DNA of 64,000 nucleotides from Amylibacter sp. SFDW26 (GCF_009184395.1 NZ_WEIC01000001.1:514047-578046); one strand, 5' to 3'; positions 17,118 to 25,737 are shown, counted from the first letter of the stretch. The notes: a model not told the origin generated them from the sequence alone. Made by a program: numbers and translations.

Positions 17118-18446
17118 TTATGTTTCACCCATCAGGTGCGGACAGAAGGGATATTTGGTTAAATTCTCAAATCCATCCTCTGTCACCAATACCTGATCTT
17201 CGAGTTTTATAGAAAAATCACCGCCTTCTGGACTTACCAAAGCTTCGGCGCAGAGCACCATTCCAGCCTCTAATTCATAATCGAAAGCACCTTCTACATA
17301 ACCTTCTTTATAGGCGATTAGAGGCCATTCATCGCATAAGCCAACACCGTGAAAACGGCATCCATATTGGCCTTTGATGTATTGATCATCAAGTTGGTGA
17401 CCTTTGAAGGTTAAATCACGCATGGACACACCAGGTTTCATCAATGCCATATTGGTCATGATGTGTTCATGGGCGTGCTGCATCGCATAAATCATATCTT
17501 GGCGGGGCTTTTGATCGCCAAACCACCATGTGCGGCTGATATCAATACAAATGCCGTAACACCCGACTAAATCGGTATCAAAGGCGAGGATTTCGTTATT
17601 TTGCAAACGGCGTGGACCGCATTCTTGGAACCATGGGTTTGTGCGTGGTCCTGTTGATAGAAGGCGGGTTTCGATCCATTCGCCGCCGCGTTTGATGTTG
17701 GACCTGTGAAGTTCTGCCCAAATCTCATCTTCGGACATGCCTGTTTGGGTGGCTTCAAACATTTCAAGTATTGCTGCTTCGCAAGCATGGGACGCACAGC
17801 GCATAGCATGGATTTCATCAGGGCCCTTTATGCTGCGGGACTTTTCGGTGACTTCTTCACCAGGCATGATTTCAAAACCTTGGGCTTCTAACGCGCGTAT
17901 GCCGTTTAACATGGCTTTATCTACAGCGATGCGATTGTTACCGCCGCCATGTTCATTGATCAGATCGCGCACCTCTTTGGAAAATACATCAGCAGCAACA
18001 TCCACTTTATCGCCGCGGTCAAAGTAAAACAGATCTGCGCCTGAGCGTTGCTCGCGCACCAAAGGATTGAATGTTGAAAGGAAGGGGGAGTTTTTGTAAT
18101 CCCAGATCACCATATATCCGTCTGCACATAAAAGGACGGCGCGAAACGGATTGTGTGTGTTCCACAACTGCATGTTTGTGCTGTCTGTGGCATAACGAAT
18201 GTTCAGTGGGTCGAACATGAGCAGGCCACCATAATCACGATCAACGATGTGTTTTGTCAGGCGTTCCCAGCGGAACTTGCGCATGGCATCTAGGTTTGGT
18301 GGTGTTAGACCTGCGGCTTCCCATTCGCGTAAAGCCAAAAGGGTGGGGCCAATCTCGATACGATCACCATCATTCGGGCTGCCATCAGCTAGCGTGTCGC
18401 CACGTGTGGGGTCGATTTTGCGTGTATCTGAGTAATGTGTGTTCAT
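17118..18446 (-). CDS. dddP: DMSP lyase DddP (M24 metallopeptidase fold)
   Basis: Cleaves dimethylsulfoniopropionate to dimethyl sulfide and acrylate. The 442 residues match DddP of marine roseobacters throughout, including the N-terminal RKIDPTRGDTLADG and GGLLMFDPLNIRYATDSTN segments. As recalled for the Ruegeria lacuscaerulensis enzyme, the metal ligands are D295, D297, D307, H371, E406, E421 and the catalytic base D377; here D290, D292, D302, H366, E401, E416 and D372 lie at a constant offset of five, so the active site is complete. DddP lacks true peptidase activity (family knowledge). The start has AAAGGG upstream. It follows DUF4345 and the betaine-type importer on the same strand. Confidence 0.92.
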   Translation of the reverse strand: MNTHYSDTRKIDPTRGDTLADGSPNDGDRIEIGPTLLALREWEAAGLTPPNLDAMRKFRWERLTKHIVDRDYGGLLMFDPLNIRYATDSTNMQLWNTHNPFRAVLLCADGYMVIWDYKNSPFLSTFNPLVREQRSGADLFYFDRGDKVDVAADVFSKEVRDLINEHGGGNNRIAVDKAMLNGIRALEAQGFEIMPGEEVTEKSRSIKGPDEIHAMRCASHACEAAILEMFEATQTGMSEDEIWAELHRSNIKRGGEWIETRLLSTGPRTNPWFQECGPRRLQNNEILAFDTDLVGCYGICIDISRTWWFGDQKPRQDMIYAMQHAHEHIMTNMALMKPGVSMRDLTFKGHQLDDQYIKGQYGCRFHGVGLCDEWPLIAYKEGYVEGAFDYELEAGMVLCAEALVSPEGGDFSIKLEDQVLVTEDGFENLTKYPFCPHLMGET

Positions 18447-18493
18447 TGGTTTGGCGTCCCTTTCTGTTAGGGGAGCATAATCAATGTGTTATT

Positions 18494-18509
18494 CGCAATT
18501 CTATTTGCG
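18494..18509. promoter_or_regulatory. Inverted repeat upstream of dddP
   Basis: CGCAA-TTCTAT-TTGCG is a perfect 5-bp dyad about 50 bp upstream of the dddP start. On the minus strand it overlaps a plausible -10 (TAGAAT). It could be an operator for a substrate-responsive regulator; no regulator gene is adjacent. Confidence 0.3.
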
Positions 18510-18547
18510 TCTTTGATTAAACAAAAATGTCGTGATTAGGATGCGTC

Positions 18548-18982
18548 TTATACCATTCTAGAAACGGTAAAACGGTAGACGAGATAAATGAATATAGGCA
18601 CGCCAAGTTCGACTGCTGCTAGAACCACAAAGAGTGGATGTGGATTGCCCACGAAGATGTACGATAGAATACGGCCACTGCCAACGACCATAAAAAGCCC
18701 AAGTAAATGAGGTACGTAGTAGAGATGGGTCCTAAGATGTTTGGCACATAGAAATACCATGAAACCGTAAGCGACCATCATTGGGGATAATGTACGGATT
18801 TCGCTGTCTACATTTGCGGGTGACATTTCAACGATAGGGGGTTGTTCGCCAAGGATCGGTTTCATGAGATCCAACATAAGGTTAAAAGCTATGTCTGGGC
18901 CCAACAAATAATATGAGCTGCCTATGATCATAATCAGGATACTGGATAAGAATAACAGCCCGCGTAAGATATGAAATGACAT
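18548..18982 (-). CDS. DUF4345-type membrane protein
   Basis: An inner-membrane protein of 144 residues with four predicted helices (about 5-27, 68-85, 92-112 and 115-137), matching the size and pattern of the DUF4345 family, whose function is unknown. There is no signal cleavage site. It is located between proV, after the terminator at 19046-19073, and dddP, about 100 bp upstream of dddP, so it may share a transcript with dddP. Confidence 0.65.
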   Translation of the reverse strand: MSFHILRGLLFLSSILIMIIGSSYYLLGPDIAFNLMLDLMKPILGEQPPIVEMSPANVDSEIRTLSPMMVAYGFMVFLCAKHLRTHLYYVPHLLGLFMVVGSGRILSYIFVGNPHPLFVVLAAVELGVPIFIYLVYRFTVSRMV

Positions 18983-19045
18983 CTTTGGATCCCCTTATTT
19001 CCCTATTGGTATAGTTTGGCGGCTTTAAATGAAGCTGTCCATATA

Positions 19046-19073
19046 AAAAGGGCCCCCAGTTGGAGGCCCTTTT
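19046..19073 (-). terminator. Terminator after proV
   Basis: AAAAGGGCC / GGCCCTTTT form a 9-bp stem; on the minus strand it is followed by TTTTTAT. It ends the proXWV unit. Confidence 0.8.
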
Positions 19074-19092
19074 CGTAATGTGTGTTGTGATC

Positions 19093-20142
19093 TTAGCGGT
19101 AAGAGTCGATGCCTTTTACTTCGCCATCTGGACGTGCAATGGCTTGTACCATTGAGTCCATAGTGACAGAACCAACAACTTTCTTGCCGTCCATAACTGT
19201 CGCTGATTTTGCTTTTGCGTTTGAAAGCGCTTGCATAGCAACATCGATCACCATGGATTTGTCCAGTTTCAAAGCAGTCGCTTTGGCTGGTTTTTTACCC
19301 ATGATAGAGTTCAGCTCCAGAACGCGTGCACGGTTGATGTCTTGGATAAAGTCCGTGACGTATTCATCCGCTGGATTCAGAACAATGTCTTGAGCCGAGC
19401 CAGTTTGAACCATGGCACCATCGCGTAGAATGGCGATATTGTCACCGATGCGCAAAGCCTCATCCAAATCGTGTGTGATAAAGATGATGGTTTTGTGCAG
19501 CTCTTCTTGCAGTTCCAAAAGGATGTTCTGCATATCTGTACGGATCAATGGATCAAGCGCAGAGAAAGCTTCATCCATCAGTAGGATGTCAGCATCTGTT
19601 GCCAATGCGCGGGCAAGGCCCACACGTTGTTGCATACCACCAGACAGTTGCGCAGGGTAGTGATCTTCGAACCCTTTTAGGCCCACACGTTCCAACCATT
19701 TTTGGCCACGCTTTACAGCTTCATCCTCGGCTATACCTTGGATTTCCAAACCGTAAAGTACGTTCTTAAGAACTGTACGGTGTGGAAGCAGGGCGAACTT
19801 TTGGAACACCATTGATGCTTTGTAACGACGGAAGTCGCGCAATGCATCAGGTGACATGGTCAAAACATCTTGTCCATCAACAATCATTTCACCAGCAGTT
19901 GGTTCAATAAGGCGATTGATGTGACGGATCAGGGTAGATTTACCCGAACCAGACAAGCCCATGATCACTTGGATACCCTTTGCAGGGATATCCAGGTTGA
20001 TGTTGTTTAGGCCGATTACGTGTCCGTGGTTTTTCAACAAGTCTGGTTTAGACATGCCGCCCTCAACATGTTTGACCATGCTTTTGGGATTTTTACCAAA
20101 GATTTTGTAAAGGTTTTTGATTTGTACTTTAAGATCAGACAC
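19093..20142 (-). CDS. proV: Betaine-type ABC transporter ATPase
   Basis: The ATPase of an osmolyte importer (glycine betaine/proline betaine/DMSP/TMAO class). The start is GTG at 20142, overlapping the proW stop by 8 bp with GAAGGAGG just upstream; the longer frame to 20247 would run deep into proW. The 349 residues include Walker A GLSGSGKST (62-70), signature LSGGMQQRVGLARA and LLMDEAFSALD. The C-terminal approximately 70 residues look like a partial CBS-type module (VMDGKKVVGSVTMDSM), typical of OpuA/ProV, where CBS domains sense ionic strength. It is the last gene of proXWV. Confidence 0.93.
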   Translation of the reverse strand: MSDLKVQIKNLYKIFGKNPKSMVKHVEGGMSKPDLLKNHGHVIGLNNINLDIPAKGIQVIMGLSGSGKSTLIRHINRLIEPTAGEMIVDGQDVLTMSPDALRDFRRYKASMVFQKFALLPHRTVLKNVLYGLEIQGIAEDEAVKRGQKWLERVGLKGFEDHYPAQLSGGMQQRVGLARALATDADILLMDEAFSALDPLIRTDMQNILLELQEELHKTIIFITHDLDEALRIGDNIAILRDGAMVQTGSAQDIVLNPADEYVTDFIQDINRARVLELNSIMGKKPAKATALKLDKSMVIDVAMQALSNAKAKSATVMDGKKVVGSVTMDSMVQAIARPDGEVKGIDSYR

Positions 20143-21055
20143 CGTGGCCTCCTTCGCGGTGTTTCTGCAACCGCTTACCATATGCTTGAGATACACGATC
20201 AAAGATGATCGCAATCGCAACAATTGCCATACCGTTAAACACACCAAGTGCTAGGTATTGGTTGTTCACGGCGCGTAGCACTGGAGTACCCAGACCACCT
20301 GCACCAATCATCGCAGCAATCACAACCATAGCCAAAGCCATCATGATTGTTTGGTTCACACCTGCGAAGATGTTTGGCAGAGCCAGTGGAATTTGAACAC
20401 CGAACAGGCGCTCTTTTTTGTTGGCGCCAAATGCGTCAGCCGCTTCCAATGTTTCTTTATCCACAAGGCGAATACCAAGGTTTGTCAAACGCACGATCGG
20501 TGGGATCGCATAAATCATCACAGCAATCAAAGCTGGTGCTTTACCAATGCCGAGCAGCATAACAACTGGAATAAGGTAAACGAAACTTGGAATTGTTTGC
20601 ATGATATCGAGAATTGGAACGATGAATGATTGAACGCGATCAGAGCGTGACATCCATACGCCAAGAGGTATTCCAAGGGCGATACAGAGCAGGGTAGATA
20701 CCGAGACCATAGCAACTGTCGCCATTGTGGCCTCCCACATATCTAACCAACCGATTAGAACAAATGATAAGACTGCGCCTAAGGACAGTTTCCAACTTCT
20801 GGAACCAAGATATGATAAGCCTGCGACGATCACTAAAAATAGTGGCCATGGCATCCCAACCATTGCATGTTCAAATTTAATGAGAATCCATTTTAATGGT
20901 TCAAAAATATTTTCGATCCATTCGCCATTTTCACGGATGAAATCGCGAAAACCACTATCAATTCCCTTTTTAAGATCCCTTAGGTCAGTGCGGCCCATGA
21001 CGGGCGGTTCTATCCAAGTGAGCTTAGACCAATCTATAAGACTGTCTTCTGCCAT
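20135..21055 (-). CDS. proW: Betaine-type ABC transporter permease
   Basis: A 306-residue inner-membrane permease. A soluble N-terminal segment of about 70 residues precedes roughly six to seven helices, as in ProW. The cytoplasmic coupling motif EAADAFGANKKERLFGVQIPLALP, with the EAA loop, is evident near residues 200-225. It partners ProV (8-bp overlap) and ProX. A terminator-like hairpin separates it from proX, so it is probably made in lower amounts than the binding protein. Confidence 0.93.
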   Translation of the reverse strand: MAEDSLIDWSKLTWIEPPVMGRTDLRDLKKGIDSGFRDFIRENGEWIENIFEPLKWILIKFEHAMVGMPWPLFLVIVAGLSYLGSRSWKLSLGAVLSFVLIGWLDMWEATMATVAMVSVSTLLCIALGIPLGVWMSRSDRVQSFIVPILDIMQTIPSFVYLIPVVMLLGIGKAPALIAVMIYAIPPIVRLTNLGIRLVDKETLEAADAFGANKKERLFGVQIPLALPNIFAGVNQTIMMALAMVVIAAMIGAGGLGTPVLRAVNNQYLALGVFNGMAIVAIAIIFDRVSQAYGKRLQKHREGGHGV

Positions 21056-21087
21056 TGTTTTTCCCTCTGAATTTTATATATAAAAAA

Positions 21088-21119
21088 GCCCACCACTGCT
21101 GTGCAGTAATGGGCGATTT
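21088..21119 (-). terminator. Intra-operon hairpin between proX and proW
   Basis: On the minus strand GCCCA...TGGGC, with an inner stem ACTGC-ACA-GCAGT, is followed by TTTTTTAT. It lies 17 bp after the proX stop. Partial termination or 3'-end protection would raise proX over proWV expression, a common arrangement for binding-protein genes. Confidence 0.65.
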
Positions 21120-21130
21120 TTGCCAAAAGC

Positions 21131-22138
21131 TTAAAGTGAAGCTTCGATTTTAGCCGCAGCTTCTTCTGAAACCCATGATTTCCACACATCTTTTTGTGTG
21201 TTCATGAATTCAACAGCAGCATCTGCACCAGCTGCTTGCTCGTCAGCCATGTAAACCAACATGCTACCCATTACGTCAGCTGGGAATGAACGTTTACCGA
21301 AGTAATCCATTGCATCGCCACCTTTTGCTTGAGCTTCTTTTGTGATCACTGTGTTCACAACAGATTCAACATAAGATGTTGGTTGTGGGTCGGCGCAATC
21401 TTGCTCTGCTTTAGAGATACAGCCGTTCCAGTTTTCGTCGCCACCCCAATCTTGTTCGATAGTTAGTGGTGAAAGACTTAGACGACCAGCCAAGGCTGTT
21501 GGTGACCAGTAGTAGCCTACCCATGGTTGGCCGCGTTCTGTTGCTTTTGTTACAGAACCGTCAAGACCAGCAGCTGAACCTGGGTCAACCAGTTTCCAAC
21601 CTTTTGCTTCCATGTCGAAAGCGCGGAAAAGGTTTGCACCGATCAATTGACAGCCCCAACCAGCAGGACAACCAAGAATGCCGCCTTTTGATGGGTCTTC
21701 TGAATCTGGGAACAAGTCTGGGCGTTCCAAGATTTTTTCTAGTGTGTCTAGTTCTGGATATTTTTCAGCAACCACTGGGTTGATGTAATAACCATCACCA
21801 GCACCAACGATTGGTCCTTCGTTTACTACGAACATACGGCCTTCGTCTACGGCAGCATTCAAAGGCTCAGCAACAGCATTTGCCCATAGCTCTGGGGCTA
21901 CGTCTGGTTGTGCTTTTTCATTCATTGATGCGAATGTTGTTGTCGTCGCGCCTGGAATTAGTTCAACGTTACAGCCGTAACCTGCTTCAAGGATCATTTT
22001 GTCTACGTTTGCCATCAACTCAGCAGATGCCCAGTTCATTTCAGCGATAGAAATGTCACCACAAGCAGCGTGAGCAGCAGATGACATTAGTGCAGCGCCA
22101 ACAGCGAATGCGGCGATACCTTTAAATTTATTACTCAT
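21131..22138 (-). CDS. proX: Betaine-type substrate-binding protein
   Basis: The periplasmic binding protein of the importer, 335 residues. It has a signal peptide (MSNKFKGIAAFAVGAALMSS, cleaved after AHA). The mature part begins CGDISIAEMNWASAEL, typical of OpuAC-type proteins; Trp residues at WASAE, ELWAN, GWGCQ, YYWSP and DWGGDENWNG could supply the aromatic cage that binds quaternary ammonium or sulfonium groups. Glycine betaine, choline, DMSP or TMAO are all possible ligands; sequence alone does not decide. It is preceded by a 5' UTR hairpin and a good promoter. Confidence 0.9.
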   Translation of the reverse strand: MSNKFKGIAAFAVGAALMSSAAHAACGDISIAEMNWASAELMANVDKMILEAGYGCNVELIPGATTTTFASMNEKAQPDVAPELWANAVAEPLNAAVDEGRMFVVNEGPIVGAGDGYYINPVVAEKYPELDTLEKILERPDLFPDSEDPSKGGILGCPAGWGCQLIGANLFRAFDMEAKGWKLVDPGSAAGLDGSVTKATERGQPWVGYYWSPTALAGRLSLSPLTIEQDWGGDENWNGCISKAEQDCADPQPTSYVESVVNTVITKEAQAKGGDAMDYFGKRSFPADVMGSMLVYMADEQAAGADAAVEFMNTQKDVWKSWVSEEAAAKIEASL

Positions 22139-22161
22139 TAGTTTAGTCTCCCATGTTGTTT

Positions 22162-22179
22162 GTATGTTTTTTCACATAC
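22162..22179 (-). promoter_or_regulatory. 5' UTR hairpin of proX
   Basis: GTATGT-GAAAAA-ACATAC on the minus strand is a perfect 6-bp stem, ending about 23 nt before the proX ATG and just before its ribosome site (GGGAG). It may stabilise the mRNA or affect translation. Confidence 0.4.
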
Positions 22180-22220
22180 TAGGCTGTCGGTGTTTTCATA
22201 GTCCCCGCAGCTCTGGCAGC

Positions 22221-22249
22221 ATTAAGCGATGCAGAAACCCTGTCGTCAA
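22221..22249 (-). promoter_or_regulatory. Predicted sigma-70 promoter of proXWV
   Basis: On the minus strand TTGACG, a 17-bp spacer and CTTAAT lie about 80 bp upstream of the proX start codon. The rest of the 22139-22417 interval is AT-rich, with no gene. Confidence 0.45.
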
Positions 22250-22417
22250 GCTTGTCGTTGAAAAAAAACGTCTATTTTTCAAAAAATGAGAAAAAGTGAA
22301 CAGTAAATATCGTTTATTTGAATTGAAGTGTCGTTTTCACACTGTATCGCAATGGATTCATATAAATTGTTGATTGATTGGATATGTTTTTTGAATTGAT
22401 TTGCGTTACGGTTAAGA

Positions 22418-24154
22418 TTAATTCAACTTAAGCAGTGTTGATAGCAACAGATTTGAGTCTACTGGTTTCGAAAGAATCGTATCAAATGTGCCTTTGGGCC
22501 CAGCCTTTAGTATTTTCTCTGGTTGGGCAGTTAAGGCAATAATTGGTACGGTCGCATTTTTATGATCCAACTTTCGAATATCATTTAGTAAGGTGTTCCC
22601 ATCGTAATCAGGTAATTGTAAATCGCATAAAATGATATCGAAATCATAGTTCTCTAAAAGTCTTAAAGCTTTTGCTCCAGTATTAGCATCGATAACTGTG
22701 GCTTCTTTATCTTCCAACAATATACGAACCAGTATGAGATTGGTTTTTGTATCCTCAATGTGCAAGATACGCTTGTTTGCTAATGTGCCTATATTTTTAG
22801 GGGCATTAATGTCGTCATTGTTAATGTTGAATGTTAACTCAAACTGACTACCACTATCTGAGGATATTAATAGGTTTAATTCTCCATTCATTGCTTGTGC
22901 AATATTTCGGATAAGCCAGAGACCGAGACCAGTACCTTGTGCTGGGAGTATTTGATTATCAGCCTTAAAAAACTTATCGAAAATTTTAGCTTTATGCGGT
23001 TCTGATATTCCCACACCAGTATCTGTTACACTGATGTGTAGTTTAGAGCTTGAAGTGCCATCTATAATGCAAGCTCGCAATGTGATCTTGCCTTTATTTG
23101 TAAAACGAATTGCATTCGACATAAGATTAGATACGCATTGTCCTAACCGTGTTTCGTCAATCATGACTTTGTTTGGAAAATTGCTGCTGATATCCAATAT
23201 TATATCTATCTCTTTATCTTGAATTGCAGCTTCAAATGTTTTTTGTAATCTATACAACAGGCGAGGTATATTTGTTTCGATTGGATTGTGTAAAAACTGA
23301 CCACGTTCAATGGCTTCGCTATCCATGATGTTTGAAAGAAGTAAGTTTAAATTTTTTCCGGAGTCTTCGATCAGGTTGATATATTCGCCTTGTTTCGATG
23401 ATAATTCGGTTGTTTTCATAATGCGAGAAAAGCCAAGAATACCATTCAATGGGGTTCTTAGCTCGTGACCGACTGTTGATAAAAGATCGCTTTTAAACTG
23501 GGTTAATTCTTGTGCATGTTTTAATGCTGTATTCAGTTTTTCTTCGTTTCGATTATTCTCTTGATAATTGCGGTAAAAGTATCGCGCGATATCTATTGTA
23601 AAAAAGATAAGGATAATGGATGCGAAAAATTCGGCCCATGCGGTTCCTTTTTCTTCTGCTGAGCTGATAAAAACATCTCGTAATGCGATGAATATTATAG
23701 CGGAGTTATGGATTAAGAGATGCCCAAATAAAAATATAGCATCATGGAACATAGTGCTGATTATGTAAATTGTTGCAGATAAAATCACCACATAAGGAAT
23801 AAACTGTGTGTGATTTTCGGTTAATAGGGATAGATGAATAAATATTCCTGCAATGCATATAGATTCCATCCAAGATATGAATAGAAAAAAAACTCTCAAC
23901 CGTTTGGAAATCTTTTGATCTCTTTCGTGATCCGTAATGATGCGCTTTTCTATTATTATATTTATGAGATCAACGAGCATTAACGGGATAACCCAAAACA
24001 AGACAATGTTGGTTGGGTATATTTTAAAAACGATGAGTGTTAGCCCTCCAATGATCAGTGTCCTTATTTTGACACGAGCCATTGATGCTTTGCTGACTTC
24101 ATAAAGACCTTTATCGTCAGATCGAGATAATAAGGAGAGAAGAGGATTGGTCAC
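22418..24154 (-). CDS. Membrane-bound hybrid histidine kinase with receiver domain
   Basis: A two-component sensor of 578 residues. About six N-terminal helices (residues about 31-192) form a 7TM-like membrane sensor without a large periplasmic loop. A HisKA domain follows with the phosphorylated His230 in GHELRTPLNG, then an HATPase_c domain (DTGVGIS, GTGLGLWL), then a C-terminal receiver with HIEDTKTN and the acceptor Asp511 in CDLQLPDYDG. The start is GTG at 24154. No response regulator or output gene is adjacent, so the phosphate is probably passed to a distant phosphotransfer protein. The ligand is unknown. Confidence 0.88.
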   Translation of the reverse strand: MTNPLLSLLSRSDDKGLYEVSKASMARVKIRTLIIGGLTLIVFKIYPTNIVLFWVIPLMLVDLINIIIEKRIITDHERDQKISKRLRVFFLFISWMESICIAGIFIHLSLLTENHTQFIPYVVILSATIYIISTMFHDAIFLFGHLLIHNSAIIFIALRDVFISSAEEKGTAWAEFFASIILIFFTIDIARYFYRNYQENNRNEEKLNTALKHAQELTQFKSDLLSTVGHELRTPLNGILGFSRIMKTTELSSKQGEYINLIEDSGKNLNLLLSNIMDSEAIERGQFLHNPIETNIPRLLYRLQKTFEAAIQDKEIDIILDISSNFPNKVMIDETRLGQCVSNLMSNAIRFTNKGKITLRACIIDGTSSSKLHISVTDTGVGISEPHKAKIFDKFFKADNQILPAQGTGLGLWLIRNIAQAMNGELNLLISSDSGSQFELTFNINNDDINAPKNIGTLANKRILHIEDTKTNLILVRILLEDKEATVIDANTGAKALRLLENYDFDIILCDLQLPDYDGNTLLNDIRKLDHKNATVPIIALTAQPEKILKAGPKGTFDTILSKPVDSNLLLSTLLKLN

Positions 24155-24303
24155 GTTTATGCTTTTTACTTTGGTTGTACCAGTCTACATATCTTGTTCT
24201 TGAATGCTACTGTTATGATTGCAAACCACAATACTCTTTTGTAGCACTGCTGAGTTTAGTATTGTAGTCAATGTTGAATAGTACATTTTAAGGAAGCTGA
24301 CTG

Positions 24304-25512
24304 ATGCCTGCGATGATTGAAGATCATTATAACGCGTATCCATATCCAGAGCGTAATCCACAGGATGAACGTAAAAGATTGATCACAGGATCACCATCTA
24401 ATCCTTTTGAAATTGATCACCATGTATTTGGCGGAAGACGAGATTGGTCTAAGACCATTAAGATATTGGTCGCGGGGGGTGGTTCTGGTGATGGGTTAAT
24501 CCAAATTGCACAAGGTTTAACGGATGCTAATCGACCCTATGAAATTGTGTATATAGATTTATCGACGTCTACACGAAAAATAGCAGAAGAACGGGCTGAA
24601 ATTCGTGGGTTGAGAAATATAACCTTTATCACTGGGAGTTTACTGGATGCAGCTGATTACGGTGAGTTTGATTATATCGACTGTTGTGGGGTCTTACACC
24701 ACCTAGAAGATACGCAAGCTGGTTTCACAGCTCTTTCGAATGCTTTGACAGACGGAGGTGGTTTAGGTTTCATGGTTTATGCTCCATACGGTCGAAGTGG
24801 TGTTTATCCTTTGCAGGAAGCTTTTGGAGCCCTGTCAGAAGGGATGACGCCAGAAGAGCGTTTGAAGTTTGGGCAAACCGCTTTTGGACGTGTCCCTGAT
24901 ACACATCCATTTAAGAGAAATGAATTACTTGGGGACCATAATGATGGGCCTGCGGGGTTTTACGATTTATTGCTGCATAATCAAGATCGCGCTACGAGTG
25001 TCAAAGAATTAAATGGCTACTTAACTGAAGCAGATTTGGAATTAAGTAGTTTTGCACAACCAGCTTTGTATCGTTTGAGTGACTTTCTACCTGAAGGATT
25101 TGAATTGCCTGAGGGGCTATCGAATGTAGACCAAATGCATTTGGCTGAAAAACTACGAGGGACTTTGAAAACCCACGTGGGGTATGCAAATAAAATAGGA
25201 CAGAGCAAACCTATTAATTTGAACGACCATTCTTTGATCCCACATTTCATTGGAGCTGATCCAAGACAGGCCGCTCAGGTTATTTTGAAAACAGGAGTTC
25301 TGCAGATACATCTTGATGGTCAAAAAATTGGTCTGACTATGCCGCCTGTCGCTGCAAAATTAATGGGTGTGATTGATGGGCAGCGCTGCTTGGCTGATAT
25401 TGTGAAGCTTTCTGGCATGGACAGGATCGCATTTTCATCAATATGGGCGCAGTTATCTGCGTTGTTGTGTGACTATGGACTGCTTCTGTATTCAGATTTA
25501 GGCAAAAACTAA
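24304..25512 (+). CDS. Class I SAM-dependent methyltransferase with extra C-terminal module
   Basis: A soluble protein of 402 residues. The ATG at 24304 has AAGGAAG 7 nt upstream. The N-terminal HYNAYPYPERNP segment precedes a Rossmann SAM-binding motif ILVAGGGSGDG (about residue 57) and the post-motif CCGVLHHLED. This pattern is common in methyltransferases of the 'protein lysine methyltransferase-like / regulatory domain' group. The last about 75 residues (LTMPPVAAKLMGVIDGQR, then ...DYGLLLY) look like a small winged-helix or PqqD-like module. The substrate is unknown. It is divergent from the hybrid kinase and shares a CTAA stop overlap with a small lipoprotein gene. Confidence 0.8.
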   Translation: MPAMIEDHYNAYPYPERNPQDERKRLITGSPSNPFEIDHHVFGGRRDWSKTIKILVAGGGSGDGLIQIAQGLTDANRPYEIVYIDLSTSTRKIAEERAEIRGLRNITFITGSLLDAADYGEFDYIDCCGVLHHLEDTQAGFTALSNALTDGGGLGFMVYAPYGRSGVYPLQEAFGALSEGMTPEERLKFGQTAFGRVPDTHPFKRNELLGDHNDGPAGFYDLLLHNQDRATSVKELNGYLTEADLELSSFAQPALYRLSDFLPEGFELPEGLSNVDQMHLAEKLRGTLKTHVGYANKIGQSKPINLNDHSLIPHFIGADPRQAAQVILKTGVLQIHLDGQKIGLTMPPVAAKLMGVIDGQRCLADIVKLSGMDRIAFSSIWAQLSALLCDYGLLLYSDLGKN

Positions 25513-25658
25513 ATGCAATACCCAGTTCCGCCAATTATGACAGCGCTTTGTTCCGTACAGCTTTTGCTAGAGTGTTGATTTCTTTCTTTTGGCGCATTTG
25601 CACATGCTGCCAATAAAAGAGATGCCGTTAAGCATACGAATTTAAAAAATGTATTCAT
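25509..25658 (-). CDS. Small lipoprotein, 49 aa
   Basis: The frame from the ATG at 25658 encodes 49 residues: MNTFFKFVCLTASLLLAAC, with lipobox LAAC at Cys19, then a 30-residue mature part rich in Ser/Asn ending GGTGYCI. Two further Cys could form a disulfide. The size, positive-hydrophobic-lipobox pattern and convergent stop overlap with the methyltransferase gene support a real gene, similar in type to the short entericidin-like or 'hypothetical lipoprotein' genes of Rhodobacterales. The ribosome site (CGGGTAAG) is weak. The function is unknown. Confidence 0.55.
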   Translation of the reverse strand: MNTFFKFVCLTASLLLAACANAPKERNQHSSKSCTEQSAVIIGGTGYCI

Positions 25659-25737
25659 GATCTTACCCGAAATATTCTTAGTTTTATGCTAATAGTTTAA
25701 ACGTGTAATTTATTTCTGGTCAATATCTATAACTAAA

